Assembly (NCBI GenBank): GCA_029288535.1
Contig: JARIGY010000079.1
Span: 1-18,135, forward strand
DNA: 18,135 nt
Direction of reading: 5' to 3'
DNA from: Candidatus Tayloriibacteriota bacterium
Lineage (GTDB): Bacteria > Patescibacteriota > Minisyncoccia > Phycocordibacterales > JAKAEA01
Shown here: positions 7,334-14,816 of the stretch, piece after piece
Layout: each line of letters opens with the position of its first letter
How positions within the stretch are numbered: the first letter of the stretch is position 1
Position numbers and translations under genes: made by a program
Notes under the pieces: model-generated
The model's database searches: none
The model's input: the letters and a program-made list of their open reading frames with translations, nothing else
What the model was told of the DNA's origin: nothing

Positions 7334-7945
7334 ATGGAACCATATACTACGAATTCTTCCGCCTCATTTATTCCCCCGCAGCCCGCGAAGAAAGAAAGTT
7401 TTTTCGGTGAAATAATAAAGTTTACGATCATCGCCCTCATCATCGTTCTTCCGGTCCGGCTTTTCATCGCGCAGCCGTTCATCGTTTCCGGCGCATCAAT
7501 GGACCCGACATTTGCGACCGGCGAGTACCTCATCGTCGACCAGCTGAGCTACCACATCGGCGACCCTGCCCGCGGCCAGGTCATCATTTTCAAATATCCG
7601 AAGGACGAAACCAAGTACTTCATCAAGCGGGTTATCGGCCTTCCCGGCGAAACAGTGAGTTTCGAAGGCACGAATGTCATTATCACAAATAAAGCCAATC
7701 CCGACGGCTTTACGCTCAACGAGCCGTACGTGAGCCTCAACAATGAAAAGGACGATACAGGGCTCGCGCCCGTAACGCTCAAGGCCGGCGAATATTTCGT
7801 CATGGGAGACAACCGCAAGGAAAGTTTCGACTCCCGAGCCTGGGGGCCGGTGCCGCGCAGCCTGGTTATCGGCACGCCGTTCGTCCGGCTTTTCCCGGCG
7901 AACAAGATAAGCATTCTGCCGGGAGACTATCACGAAGCTAAGTAA
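7334..7945 (+). CDS. lepB: Signal peptidase I
   Basis: This 203-residue membrane protease removes signal peptides from exported proteins. A cytoplasmic N-terminus is followed by one transmembrane helix (about 27-45). The catalytic serine is in SGASMDPT (Ser55), the general-base lysine in YFIKRVIGLPGE (Lys98), and the conserved GDNRKESFDSRAWGPVP motif lies near the C-terminus. The length suits the one-helix, Gram-positive-like type. The HisRS-like gene starts 10 nt downstream, so the two are probably one transcript. No SD is seen; a T-run precedes the ATG. Confidence 0.95.
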   Translation: MEPYTTNSSASFIPPQPAKKESFFGEIIKFTIIALIIVLPVRLFIAQPFIVSGASMDPTFATGEYLIVDQLSYHIGDPARGQVIIFKYPKDETKYFIKRVIGLPGETVSFEGTNVIITNKANPDGFTLNEPYVSLNNEKDDTGLAPVTLKAGEYFVMGDNRKESFDSRAWGPVPRSLVIGTPFVRLFPANKISILPGDYHEAK

Positions 7946-7955
7946 AAAAACCAGC

Positions 7956-9113
7956 ATGCAAAAAAAACAGCGCACTTCCAATGAAGAGTACTGGACATAT
8001 CCCGATGTCGCAAAAACCCTGGAGATCGCTTTGTACTACGGCTTCACTCCCGCCAAATCCCCCCTCTTGGAAAAAACCGACCGCGATTGCGCCAAGCATT
8101 TTGACTGTCTGGGAACTTCATATATCAAACCCGAAGAAAAAGCCGCGCTGATCCGCCACTGGGCCAACAACAACCAGGCCTTCTCGCCCATGATGCTTGC
8201 CACCAGCAAGGTGGAGCAGCGCAAGGACCCGACCTTCGAATACAACCTCGAGGTCATCGGCACCACGCGAAGCATTGCCGACGCCACGCTCATCAAGACC
8301 ACATACGAAATCGTCCGGGCCGAAGGCTACAGCGATATCGTCCTTGAAATAAATACCATCGGCGACCGCGAATCTTTTGCCCGCTATACCCGGGAGCTCA
8401 CCAACTATTTCCGCAAGCACATGAGCGAGATCCATCCCGAGTGCCGGCAGAGCCTGAAGAAGAACATCTACGACGGCCTTCTGTGCGACCATATCGAATG
8501 CAAGGACATCATCGACCGCACGCCGCATCCGATGAATTATCTTTCCGAACCGTCGCGCAGCTATTTTAGCGAGCTGCTCGAGCTTCTCGAGATGAGCGAT
8601 ATCCCCTACACTATAAACAGTACGCTTATCGCCAACTACGAGTGCGCCATGCACGCGGTCTTCCGCATCTTCGGCAATGACGGTACAAAAAAACAAATCG
8701 TGGCCTACGGCACCCGCTGGGGCGTCATCGCCAAAAAAATGGGTTTCAAAAAAGATATCCAAGGCATGAGCGCCACCATCGCAGTCAAGCAGCTCGATAA
8801 GAAAAACAAGCCGGCAAGCATCCGCAAGCCGCAGCTCTATTTCATCCAGATGGGCCAGGAAGCCAAGCTCAAAAGCTTGCGCGTGATCGAAGTTTTGCGC
8901 CAGTCCAAAATCGCCGTCTATCATTCGCTCACCAAAGACAAGCTCACCGCCCAGCTCATGAGCGCTGAGGATCTCAAAGTGCCGTACATTCTCATTCTCG
9001 GCCAGAAAGAGAGCAAAGAGAACACCATCGTCGTCCGCGAAATGCGCAACCGCTCCCAGGAAACTATCCGCCTCGACCAAGTACCGGACTATCTGAAGAA
9101 GGTGCTGGGGTAA
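7956..9113 (+). CDS. Histidyl-tRNA synthetase-like protein lacking catalytic motifs
   Basis: The 385-residue protein follows the HisRS fold: a class II core including NLEVIGTTRSIADATLI (compare EVIG...ADAEVI), an insertion with paired cysteines, and a C-terminal anticodon-binding (HGTP) domain from about 290 (KPQLYFIQMGQEAK through VPYILILGQKES). The catalytic parts differ. The motif 2 arginine region (usually FRRERPQ) is MLATSKVEQRKD; the RGLDYY histidine-binding motif is IANYECAM; the motif 3 region ends IAVKQL in place of the usual GLERL. It is therefore probably not an active synthetase. A HisZ-like regulatory role or tRNA binding are possibilities. It follows lepB by 10 nt. Confidence 0.75.
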   Translation: MQKKQRTSNEEYWTYPDVAKTLEIALYYGFTPAKSPLLEKTDRDCAKHFDCLGTSYIKPEEKAALIRHWANNNQAFSPMMLATSKVEQRKDPTFEYNLEVIGTTRSIADATLIKTTYEIVRAEGYSDIVLEINTIGDRESFARYTRELTNYFRKHMSEIHPECRQSLKKNIYDGLLCDHIECKDIIDRTPHPMNYLSEPSRSYFSELLELLEMSDIPYTINSTLIANYECAMHAVFRIFGNDGTKKQIVAYGTRWGVIAKKMGFKKDIQGMSATIAVKQLDKKNKPASIRKPQLYFIQMGQEAKLKSLRVIEVLRQSKIAVYHSLTKDKLTAQLMSAEDLKVPYILILGQKESKENTIVVREMRNRSQETIRLDQVPDYLKKVLG

Positions 9114-9131
9114 AATTAAATCGACGCAATG

Positions 9132-9223
9132 CAATCTCCCCCGGCTTTCAGCCGACCCCTCTTATAAACAAGAGGGGAAATGCGCGAACGCTCAATGTGT
9201 AGAGGTCTGACCTCTGTAGTTTT
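9132..9223 (+). repeat. Left inverted-repeat arm
   Basis: The arm holds three small hairpins in a row: CGGCT-TTC-AGCCG, CCCCTCTT-ATAAAC-AAGAGGGG and AGAGGT-CTG-ACCTCT. The last includes the 17-base motif also found at 470-486. It starts 18 nt after the HisRS-like stop codon. Confidence 0.85.
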
Positions 9224-9230
9224 TGAATAG

Positions 9231-9258
9231 TTGACTTTTAAAAAAATCATGCTATTTT
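9231..9258 (+). promoter_or_regulatory. Promoter of the 117-aa cassette gene
   Basis: TTGACT (9231-9236), a 16-nt spacer and TATTTT (9253-9258) directly preceded by TGC, an extended -10. Transcription would start near 9265, leaving a leader of about 97 nt. Confidence 0.55.
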
Positions 9259-9273
9259 GATAGTAGATTAAAC

Positions 9274-9339
9274 GAAGCATGTTGCTTCCGAGCCAGTCGA
9301 CCGGGCTCAAAAACATTCGGCCACTCTGGTTCTTCAGAG
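9274..9339 (+). promoter_or_regulatory. Hairpin-rich leader of the 117-aa gene
   Basis: Three potential stems follow each other: GAAGC/GCTTC (9274-9288), GAGCC/GGCTC (9290-9308) and CTCTG/CAGAG (9324-9339). They precede the SD at 9351-9356. The stems are only 5 bp, so this is a suggestion of structure; no known riboswitch is recognised. Confidence 0.35.
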
Positions 9340-9361
9340 CCTTATAACACAAGGAGAGGCT

Positions 9362-9715
9362 ATGAGCCTCAACATCCTGTCTCACACGTTCCGGCATGGC
9401 ACCCTCGGATTTCTTGGAATTGAGGAAGGAGGCGCAGCAAGGCTCATTCTCCAGATGAGTTCTCCGGATTCAAACATTCGAGGCTACATCCTGAAGAACT
9501 TCGAGAATGTCTCTGTGGTATCTATTTATCCGAGGCCAAATAAATGGACGACGCACATGACGTTCTCTGTGCCTCTTCACCAAGACCTTCGCAACCCGCG
9601 CAAGTTCTTGAAAAGCATTGTTCACAAACTGGCTCAAATTGAAAGCAGCGCACAGCAAGGTGCAGAGGGTAGTCAATTCTGTTGGGGTGACGACGCCATG
9701 CTCAACTACCAATGA
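9362..9715 (+). CDS. Unknown 117-aa cassette protein
   Basis: I do not recognise this protein. It starts MSLNILSHTFRHGTLGFLG, has a central stretch VVSIYPRPNKWTTHMTFSVP that looks like beta strands, and a helix-like segment RKFLKSIVHKLAQIESS near the C-terminus. It is probably a small soluble alpha/beta protein. The start is fixed by AAGGAG at 9351-9356, 5 nt before the ATG. It has its own promoter and a 14-bp terminator, and is enclosed by long inverted repeats, so it appears to be carried as an independent cassette. Confidence 0.65.
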   Translation: MSLNILSHTFRHGTLGFLGIEEGGAARLILQMSSPDSNIRGYILKNFENVSVVSIYPRPNKWTTHMTFSVPLHQDLRNPRKFLKSIVHKLAQIESSAQQGAEGSQFCWGDDAMLNYQ

Positions 9716-9721
9716 TCTTTA

Positions 9722-9757
9722 CCCCACGAAAATCACACATGATTTTCGTGGGGTTTT
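9722..9757 (+). terminator. Rho-independent terminator of the cassette gene
   Basis: CCCCACGAAAATCA (9722-9735) pairs perfectly with TGATTTTCGTGGGG (9740-9753) around a CACA loop, followed by TTTTCGTTT. It begins 6 nt after the stop codon. Confidence 0.92.
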
Positions 9758-9773
9758 CGTTTATAAAATTTAG

Positions 9774-9866
9774 AAAACTGTAAAGGGCTGACCTCTGCAC
9801 ATTGAGCGTTCGCGCATTTCCCCTCTTGTTTATAAGAGGGGTCGGCTGAAAGCCGGGGGGAGATTG
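9774..9866 (-). repeat. Right inverted-repeat arm
   Basis: This is the inverted copy of 9132-9223. It has one extra base in a C/G run (six instead of five) and several mismatches at its inner end, where the AGAGGTCTGACCTCT hairpin is degraded to AGAGGTCAGCCCTT. Confidence 0.85.
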
Positions 9867-9888
9867 GTTATTGCCAAAAGTTTGCCCT

Positions 9889-9894
9889 TATGAT
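9889..9894 (+). promoter_or_regulatory. -10 box of rpsU
   Basis: TATGAT lies 14 nt before the rpsU ATG, giving a leader of about 8 nt. No SD and no clear -35 are seen. It lies 22 nt outside the right arm of the cassette. Confidence 0.45.
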
Positions 9895-9908
9895 ACCCTA
9901 TTCACACA

Positions 9909-10157
9909 ATGATAAACGTAGAAATCCAGCGAAATAACAACGAGTCGGCACCCAACGTGCTTAAGCGCTTTACCAAGCGTGTCCAAGGCGCAGGCATCCT
10001 GAACAAAGTCCGAAGCCTCCGCTACGCAGAGCGCACCAAGTCTCCTTATGTCAAGAAGAAGCAGACCCTCAAGGCTATCCGCCGCAAGACCGACCGCGAT
10101 CTCCAGGTCAAACTCGGCAAGATCTCAGAAGGCCGCGAAGAATTCAAGAAGCGATAA
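9909..10157 (+). CDS. rpsU: Ribosomal protein bS21
   Basis: The 82-residue basic protein contains ESAPNVLKRFTKRVQGAGIL and VRSLRYAERTKSP, the recognisable core of S21, a late-assembling 30S protein near the mRNA 3' end of 16S rRNA. The C-terminal half is a lysine/arginine-rich helix. Its stop codon is 3 nt from the ybeY start, so the two form an operon of ribosome-related genes. No SD is visible. Confidence 0.92.
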   Translation: MINVEIQRNNNESAPNVLKRFTKRVQGAGILNKVRSLRYAERTKSPYVKKKQTLKAIRRKTDRDLQVKLGKISEGREEFKKR

Positions 10158-10160
10158 CGC

Positions 10161-10544
10161 ATGGGCGAGTCGTTCACTATCGTCAACAGGACAAAAGGCA
10201 AGCTTCCCCGCTTGCCTTTTGAACGTATGAAAAACGAAGCGCTCGGGGAAAGCTACGAGCTCGAACTCGTTTTTCTCGGCCCGAAGGAAATGCACAAGAT
10301 AAATCTGGAGCATCACAAGAAAGACAAGCCGACCAATATCCTGAGTTTTCCGTTAAGCGAAAAGTCCGGCCAGATTTTTATTTGCCCCTCATACGCAAAA
10401 AAAGAGGCGCCGGATTTCGACAGGACTTTCACAAACTACATCGCGTTTTTATTTATCCACGGAGTTATACATTTGAAAGGATTCGATCATGGTAGTACAA
10501 TGGAGAATGCAGAGCGAAAAATAAGGACAAAATTCAACGTCTAG
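10161..10544 (+). CDS. ybeY: rRNA maturation endoribonuclease YbeY
   Basis: YbeY is a zinc-dependent RNase involved in 16S rRNA 3'-end processing and ribosome quality control. The 127-residue product has the TNILSFP signature (58-64) and the zinc motif HGVIHLKGFDH (His100, His104, His110). It is slightly shorter than most homologues. It follows rpsU by 3 nt and must depend on that promoter. Confidence 0.95.
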   Translation: MGESFTIVNRTKGKLPRLPFERMKNEALGESYELELVFLGPKEMHKINLEHHKKDKPTNILSFPLSEKSGQIFICPSYAKKEAPDFDRTFTNYIAFLFIHGVIHLKGFDHGSTMENAERKIRTKFNV

Positions 10545-10575
10545 ATTTTTCTTTCTCTCTTTTTTACATCCATAA

Positions 10576-11751
10576 ATGGCACGCAACATCACAGTCGGCA
10601 TAGACGTAGGCACACATACCGTGAAGGTTGTTGTCGCTGAACTGGTGCGGAGCAAGGAAAAACCTTTTCCAAAAATCATCGGCACCGGCTACGCCGAAAG
10701 CAAAGGCATGCGCCACGGCTACATCATGAGCTCGGCCGATGTCGCCCGCTCAATCAAGCAGGCCTGCCGGCAAGCCGAGAAAACCGCCGGCATCGAGATC
10801 AAGCGTGCCTTTCTTTCCATTGGCGGCCTCGGACTTACCGGCACGATCAGCCAGAGCTCGGTTATCGTCTCGCGCGGCGACTCCGAGATCACCGACCTCG
10901 ATGTCAAAAAAAGCCTCGAAACAAGCGAAACCGACCTGCCTTCGGCTTTTGCCCTCAATCGCAAAGTAGTCCATGCGATTCCTATTTCATATAAAATAGA
11001 CGGCAAAATAGTGCTCGGCCGGCCGCAGGGCATGAAGGGCATGAAGCTCGAAAGCCGCACCCTTTTCATCACCTGCCTCGAACAGCATTTGAACGATCTC
11101 ATCCAGACGCTCGGCGACGCAGGCATCGAAGTCGACGACGTGATGGCGTCTCCCATTGCCGCCGGACTCGTTTCACTTTCAAAAACGCAGAAAATCGCCG
11201 GCTGCGTCCTTGCCAACATCGGCGCCGAAACCGTTTCAATCGTGGTCTATGAAAACAACATTCCGATCTCGCTTGAAGTATTCCCGATCGGCTCAGTCGA
11301 CATCACCCATGACCTTGCGCTCGGTCTCAAAGTTTCTCTCGAGGAAGCCGAGGCTTTGAAGATCGGCAATGCGACCGATGCGTCATTTTCAAAAAAGAAA
11401 CTCGAAGAGATCATCGACGCCCGCCTTTCCGACATCTTCGAACTTATCGAAAGCCATTTGAAAAAGATCGGCCGCAATAGCCTGCTGCCGGCCGGCATCA
11501 TCCTGACCGGCGGCGGAGCAGGCGTTGCCGGCATTGAAGAGTCCGCAAAATATTCGCTCAAGCTGCCGGCCAAAACCGCGCACTTTCCCTTTGAAGGCGA
11601 CACGCGAGGCCTTCGCTCCGAGTCGTGGGCGGTGGCGTACGGCCTTTGCATCCTGGGCTTCACCCAGGGCGACGAACCGTCGATCGGCATCAAGATCGCC
11701 TCCAAGACAAAAAGCAAAATCCTGGCCTGGATCAAGCAGTTTTTGCCATAA
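10576..11751 (+). CDS. ftsA: Cell division protein FtsA
   Basis: FtsA is the actin-like protein that ties FtsZ filaments to the membrane. The 391-residue product begins with the phosphate-1 motif GIDVGTHTVKV (8-18), includes VLANIGAETVSIVVYENN (phosphate-2) and IILTGGGAGVAGIEE (adenosine motif), and ends with the likely amphipathic membrane helix SKILAWIKQFLP. It precedes ftsZ by 113 nt, the usual order, but the rest of the dcw cluster is not here. No SD; a T-rich stretch precedes the start. Confidence 0.93.
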   Translation: MARNITVGIDVGTHTVKVVVAELVRSKEKPFPKIIGTGYAESKGMRHGYIMSSADVARSIKQACRQAEKTAGIEIKRAFLSIGGLGLTGTISQSSVIVSRGDSEITDLDVKKSLETSETDLPSAFALNRKVVHAIPISYKIDGKIVLGRPQGMKGMKLESRTLFITCLEQHLNDLIQTLGDAGIEVDDVMASPIAAGLVSLSKTQKIAGCVLANIGAETVSIVVYENNIPISLEVFPIGSVDITHDLALGLKVSLEEAEALKIGNATDASFSKKKLEEIIDARLSDIFELIESHLKKIGRNSLLPAGIILTGGGAGVAGIEESAKYSLKLPAKTAHFPFEGDTRGLRSESWAVAYGLCILGFTQGDEPSIGIKIASKTKSKILAWIKQFLP

Positions 11752-11820
11752 CTTCATTGAGGCACAAAAACTAGAGCATAAAAGAAGTTTGCCAGCAACT
11801 GTTTTTATTTTGCAATCCTC

Positions 11821-11826
11821 TATAGT
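11821..11826 (+). promoter_or_regulatory. -10 box of ftsZ
   Basis: TATAGT (11821-11826), overlapping a second possible box TATGAT at 11825-11830, lies 38 nt before the ftsZ ATG. A weaker TATACA closer to the ATG is another candidate. This suggests ftsZ is expressed independently of ftsA. Confidence 0.4.
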
Positions 11827-11864
11827 ATGATGTACACATCTAAGGCCAATCGACATATACACAC

Positions 11865-13121
11865 ATGCCACAAATCAAACCAGAAGTAGAATCATTCGCA
11901 CGGATCAAGGTTGTAGGAGTCGGCGGTTCCGGAAAGAACGCAGTCAACCACATGATCGGCGCCAAAGTGAAAGGCGTTGAATTCATCGCCATCAACACGG
12001 ACGCACAGGATCTGCATAATTCGCTTGCCAAGAAAAAGATCCATATCGGCAAGAACGTCACCCGCGGCCTCGGCGCCGGCATGAACCCCGAGCTCGGCAA
12101 ACGCGCTTCGGAAGAAACAAAAGAAGAGATCCAGGAATCCTTAAAGGGTTCCGACATGATTTTCCTTGCCTGCGGCATGGGCGGCGGCACCGGTACCGGA
12201 GCCGCACCTGTTATTGCAAAAGTCGCAAAGGAAATGGGTGCGCTCACTGTCGCTGTCGTTACCAAGCCGTTCTTTTTTGAAGGCCAGCAGCGCATGCGTT
12301 TCGCCGAACAGGGCATCGACGAACTCAAAAAGTCCGTTGACGCCATCATCATTATTCCCAACGACCGCATTTTGAATATCATCGCCAAAGACACCACTGC
12401 GAAGCAGGCCTTCGAAATGTGCGATGAGATCCTCAAGCAGGCTGTGGAAGGCATCTCAGACCTCATCACCACTCCCGGAGTCATCAACGTGGACTTTGCC
12501 GACATCCGTGCCATCCTGGACAATGCAGGCTCCGCGCTCATGGGCATCGGCACGGCCAACGGCGAAAAGCGCGCGGAAGAAGCGGCGAAAGCGGCTATCA
12601 ATTCCCCACTGCTCGACCTATCCATCCATGGAGCAAAAGGCGTACTCTTCTCCATTGCCGGCGGCGACGACCTTACCATGTTCGAGATCCAGGAAGCAGC
12701 CAAGATCATCACCGAATCCGTCGATCCGAATGCCAAAATCATCTTCGGTACCGTCCGCGACGAGAAGCTCAAGAAAAACGAGCTCAAGGTTACTGTCATC
12801 GCTTCCGGTTTTCCTGAGAACGGCAAAGTGGCATCACGAGGCAGCGTCTTCCGTGAGCCGGAGCGAGTAGTAGAAGCATCGCGCGAGGTCATCCAGCCGA
12901 TGGAAAAAACCGAACGCATGCCGGAACGAGTAGTAGAAAAAATCGTCACTCAGCCGGAGCGCGGCCGCATCTACAACAGCATCACTCCAAATCCTATCAA
13001 CAACCCGACCCGCGACATCAATCAGAATCCAACCAAGCCGGTTGAAGAAAAGAAAAACGACGCAGACGATGACGATTGGGGAGCAATTCCGGCTTTCTTG
13101 AGACGATCGAAAATTAAATAA
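11865..13121 (+). CDS. ftsZ: Cell division GTPase FtsZ
   Basis: FtsZ polymerises into the division ring. The 418-residue protein has the N-terminal VVGVGGSGKNAVNHM nucleotide-binding loop, the tubulin signature GGGTGTGAAPV (106-116) and the FtsZ domain 2 region. A Pro/Asn/Glu-rich linker (about 320-402) leads to the conserved C-terminal peptide DDWGAIPAFLRRSKIK, which binds FtsA. The intact tail beside ftsA supports a working pair. A strong terminator follows. No SD is seen. Confidence 0.98.
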   Translation: MPQIKPEVESFARIKVVGVGGSGKNAVNHMIGAKVKGVEFIAINTDAQDLHNSLAKKKIHIGKNVTRGLGAGMNPELGKRASEETKEEIQESLKGSDMIFLACGMGGGTGTGAAPVIAKVAKEMGALTVAVVTKPFFFEGQQRMRFAEQGIDELKKSVDAIIIIPNDRILNIIAKDTTAKQAFEMCDEILKQAVEGISDLITTPGVINVDFADIRAILDNAGSALMGIGTANGEKRAEEAAKAAINSPLLDLSIHGAKGVLFSIAGGDDLTMFEIQEAAKIITESVDPNAKIIFGTVRDEKLKKNELKVTVIASGFPENGKVASRGSVFREPERVVEASREVIQPMEKTERMPERVVEKIVTQPERGRIYNSITPNPINNPTRDINQNPTKPVEEKKNDADDDDWGAIPAFLRRSKIK

Positions 13122-13123
13122 AT

Positions 13124-13151
13124 AAAAAGCCCTAGGAAACTAGGGCTTTTT
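13124..13151. terminator. Bidirectional terminator between ftsZ and the cytidylate kinase
   Basis: AAAAAGCCCTAG (13124-13135) and CTAGGGCTTTTT (13140-13151) pair perfectly with a GAAA tetraloop. A- and T-runs on each side serve both converging genes. Confidence 0.93.
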
Positions 13152-13153
13152 GC

Positions 13154-13702
13154 TTACATAAAGCTTATCTTGTCGGATTTTTTCTTGTCCTCGACGTATT
13201 TAGTGATGATTTCCAGAATTTCATGGGGAAAGAGCGCCGTGGTATCCACGACAATATCGAAATGCTTCGGGTCGACGCAGCTGTCTATATCGTACAGTTT
13301 CTTGTACCAGCTTGCGGTGAGCGCTTCCCGCGCCTCGGTGTGCTCTTTGGCTTTTTCAAACGTACTGTTTTCGCGCGAAGCAACTCTCTTGAAGCGAACC
13401 TCGTCGCTGCACACCAGGAGAACTTTGATGCTTTCGGGAATCGCGTACCACGCCAGCCGGCCTTCAAATACGAGCTTCGCATGCTCTTTGCCGATCTGCT
13501 TGGTCTTCTCTTCGAGCTTCAAATTCATCGAACTGTCTTTTTCAACGAGATCATGGAATTCGTTGATGGGCATCTTCCGCTCCTGCGCCATCATCCGGAA
13601 CACATCGCCGACGGAAAAAAGCGCTACACCATACTGTTTGGCGAGCAGCCTGCTTATCGTTCCCTTGCCGACTCCCGCCTGGCCGCCGATCGTGATTTTC
13701 AT
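13154..13702 (-). CDS. cmk: Archaeal-type cytidylate kinase
   Basis: Cmk phosphorylates CMP/dCMP. The start MKITIGGQAGVGKGTISRLL at 13702 places the P-loop (GQAGVGKGT, 7-15) where the family has it; the longer frame to 13918 is unlike the family and overlaps trxB. The 182-residue protein shows FSVGDVFRMMAQERKMPINEF, LVFEGRLAWYAI and WYKKLYDID...FDIVVDTTAL, the pattern of the short archaeal-type kinase rather than the longer bacterial Cmk. An extended -10 (TGGTATTGT) lies 9 nt before the ATG, with no SD. It diverges from the trxB-like gene. Confidence 0.85.
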   Translation of the reverse strand: MKITIGGQAGVGKGTISRLLAKQYGVALFSVGDVFRMMAQERKMPINEFHDLVEKDSSMNLKLEEKTKQIGKEHAKLVFEGRLAWYAIPESIKVLLVCSDEVRFKRVASRENSTFEKAKEHTEAREALTASWYKKLYDIDSCVDPKHFDIVVDTTALFPHEILEIITKYVEDKKKSDKISFM

Positions 13703-13711
13703 ATAAAAATA

Positions 13712-13717
13712 ACAATA
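13712..13717 (-). promoter_or_regulatory. Extended -10 box of cmk
   Basis: The minus strand reads TGGTATTGT, ending 9 nt before the ATG, the same distance as in the divergent trxB-like gene and the MBL-fold gene. Confidence 0.4.
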
Positions 13718-13736
13718 CCACAAAAGAACCCAATTC

Positions 13737-13745
13737 TGATATACT
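13737..13745 (+). promoter_or_regulatory. Extended -10 box of the trxB-like gene
   Basis: TGATATACT (TGn plus TATACT) ends 9 nt before the ATG at 13755. It predicts a 2-3 nt leader, with no SD. Confidence 0.6.
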
Positions 13746-13754
13746 ACTAAAATT

Positions 13755-14681
13755 ATGACATACGACTTAGCAATCATCGGAGGCGGACCGGCCGGCGTCG
13801 CAGCCGGAGTGTACGCGGCCCGCAAGCGCCTTAAAACGGTCTTCATTACCAAGGATTTCGAAGGCCAGAGCGCGGTTTCGCTCGATATCCAGAATTGGAT
13901 CGGCAATGTCACCATCACCGGCGCGGATCTGGTTAAAAATCTCGAGTCGCACCTTCGGGCCTATGCCGCCGACATGGTAGACATTAAAACCAACCAGCTC
14001 GTTACGTCCATAAAAAAAGAGGGCGATATTTTCACTGTCACGACCACGAAAGATACGTACAGTGCGAAAACCGTTCTCATCACCGCCGGCAGCCGCCGCC
14101 GCGAGCTCCAAGCGCCGGGAGCAAAGGAGTTTGATAACAAAGGCTTAACATACTGCGCGTCGTGCGACGGGCCGCTTTTTGCGGACATGGATGTGGCTGT
14201 CGTCGGCGGCGGCAACGCGGCGTTCGATACGGCCGCTCAGCTTCTTGCATACTGCAAGAGCGTCACCATCTTAAACAGAAGCGAGAACTTCAAAGCCGAC
14301 CCGGTTACCGTCGAGCAGATCGGCAAGAATCCTAAAATAAAAATCCTGACCAACGTCGAGATCAAGGAAGTGAAAGGCGACGCGTTTGTCACCGGACTCA
14401 CCTATCTCGACAAGAAAACAAACCAAGAACACGCGCTCGGCGTCAAAGGCATTTTCGTCGAGATCGGCTCTCTTCCAAATACCGGTTTTGTCAAAGGCTT
14501 GGTTGAACTAGACCCATACGACCATATCAAGATCGACCACCGCAACCAGCGCACTTCGGTGGAAGGCATCTGGGCTGCCGGCGACGTGACCGACGGCCTC
14601 TATCACCAGAACAACATTGCTGCCGGCGACGCAGTCAAAGCGCTTGAGGATATCTATCTCTACATCCACTACAAAAAATAG
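13755..14681 (+). CDS. trxB: Thioredoxin reductase-like flavoprotein
   Basis: The 308-residue protein has the two-domain layout of low-molecular-weight thioredoxin reductase. It carries an FAD-binding GGGPAGVAAGVYAAR (9-23), the redox pair CASC (Cys134, Cys137) in YCASCDGPLF, the nucleotide-binding GGGNAAFDTA (151-160) and the C-terminal FAD motif GIWAAGDVTDG. The NADPH-discriminating HRRxxxR motif is replaced by NRSENFKAD (about 174-182), so NADPH preference is doubtful; NADH or another donor is possible. No thioredoxin gene is adjacent. The family assignment is firm, the exact partner is not. Confidence 0.88.
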   Translation: MTYDLAIIGGGPAGVAAGVYAARKRLKTVFITKDFEGQSAVSLDIQNWIGNVTITGADLVKNLESHLRAYAADMVDIKTNQLVTSIKKEGDIFTVTTTKDTYSAKTVLITAGSRRRELQAPGAKEFDNKGLTYCASCDGPLFADMDVAVVGGGNAAFDTAAQLLAYCKSVTILNRSENFKADPVTVEQIGKNPKIKILTNVEIKEVKGDAFVTGLTYLDKKTNQEHALGVKGIFVEIGSLPNTGFVKGLVELDPYDHIKIDHRNQRTSVEGIWAAGDVTDGLYHQNNIAAGDAVKALEDIYLYIHYKK

Positions 14682-14816
14682 AAATAAAAGATACTGAATT
14701 GTTTGTGAACTCATTGCATGGCTTTCAGAACTAATTAAACATCATGACTACATAAAAATAAGTGTCATAGAATTAGGCATGTTATTACCGAAATAAAGTT
14801 CACAACGTACACTTAT

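Larger units (their letters stand above)
9132..9866. mobile_element. Inverted-repeat-flanked cassette with one gene
   Basis: Arms of about 92 bp (9132-9223 and 9774-9866) are inverted copies. The inner 65 bp (9143-9207 against 9790-9854) differ at a single base. Between them lie a promoter, a structured leader, a 117-aa gene and a terminator, so the unit is self-contained. No transposase is inside and no target-site duplication could be found. A non-autonomous, MITE- or REP-like element is the simplest reading. Confidence 0.55.

Noticed and set aside
8118..9134. 338-codon minus-strand frame over the HisRS-like gene
   Set aside because: Shadow of a gene with clear homology on the plus strand.
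9120..9880. Target-site duplication around the inverted-repeat cassette
   Set aside because: Flanks share only short, imperfect strings (GCAAT/ATTGC); not enough to call a duplication.
13703..13918. N-terminal extension of cmk
   Set aside because: It would place 72 unrelated residues before the P-loop and overlap the trxB-like gene; the extended -10 box lies inside it.
14682..14816. Possible gene or RNA between the trxB-like gene and the RT
   Set aside because: AT-rich, with no frame, hairpin or promoter that stands out.
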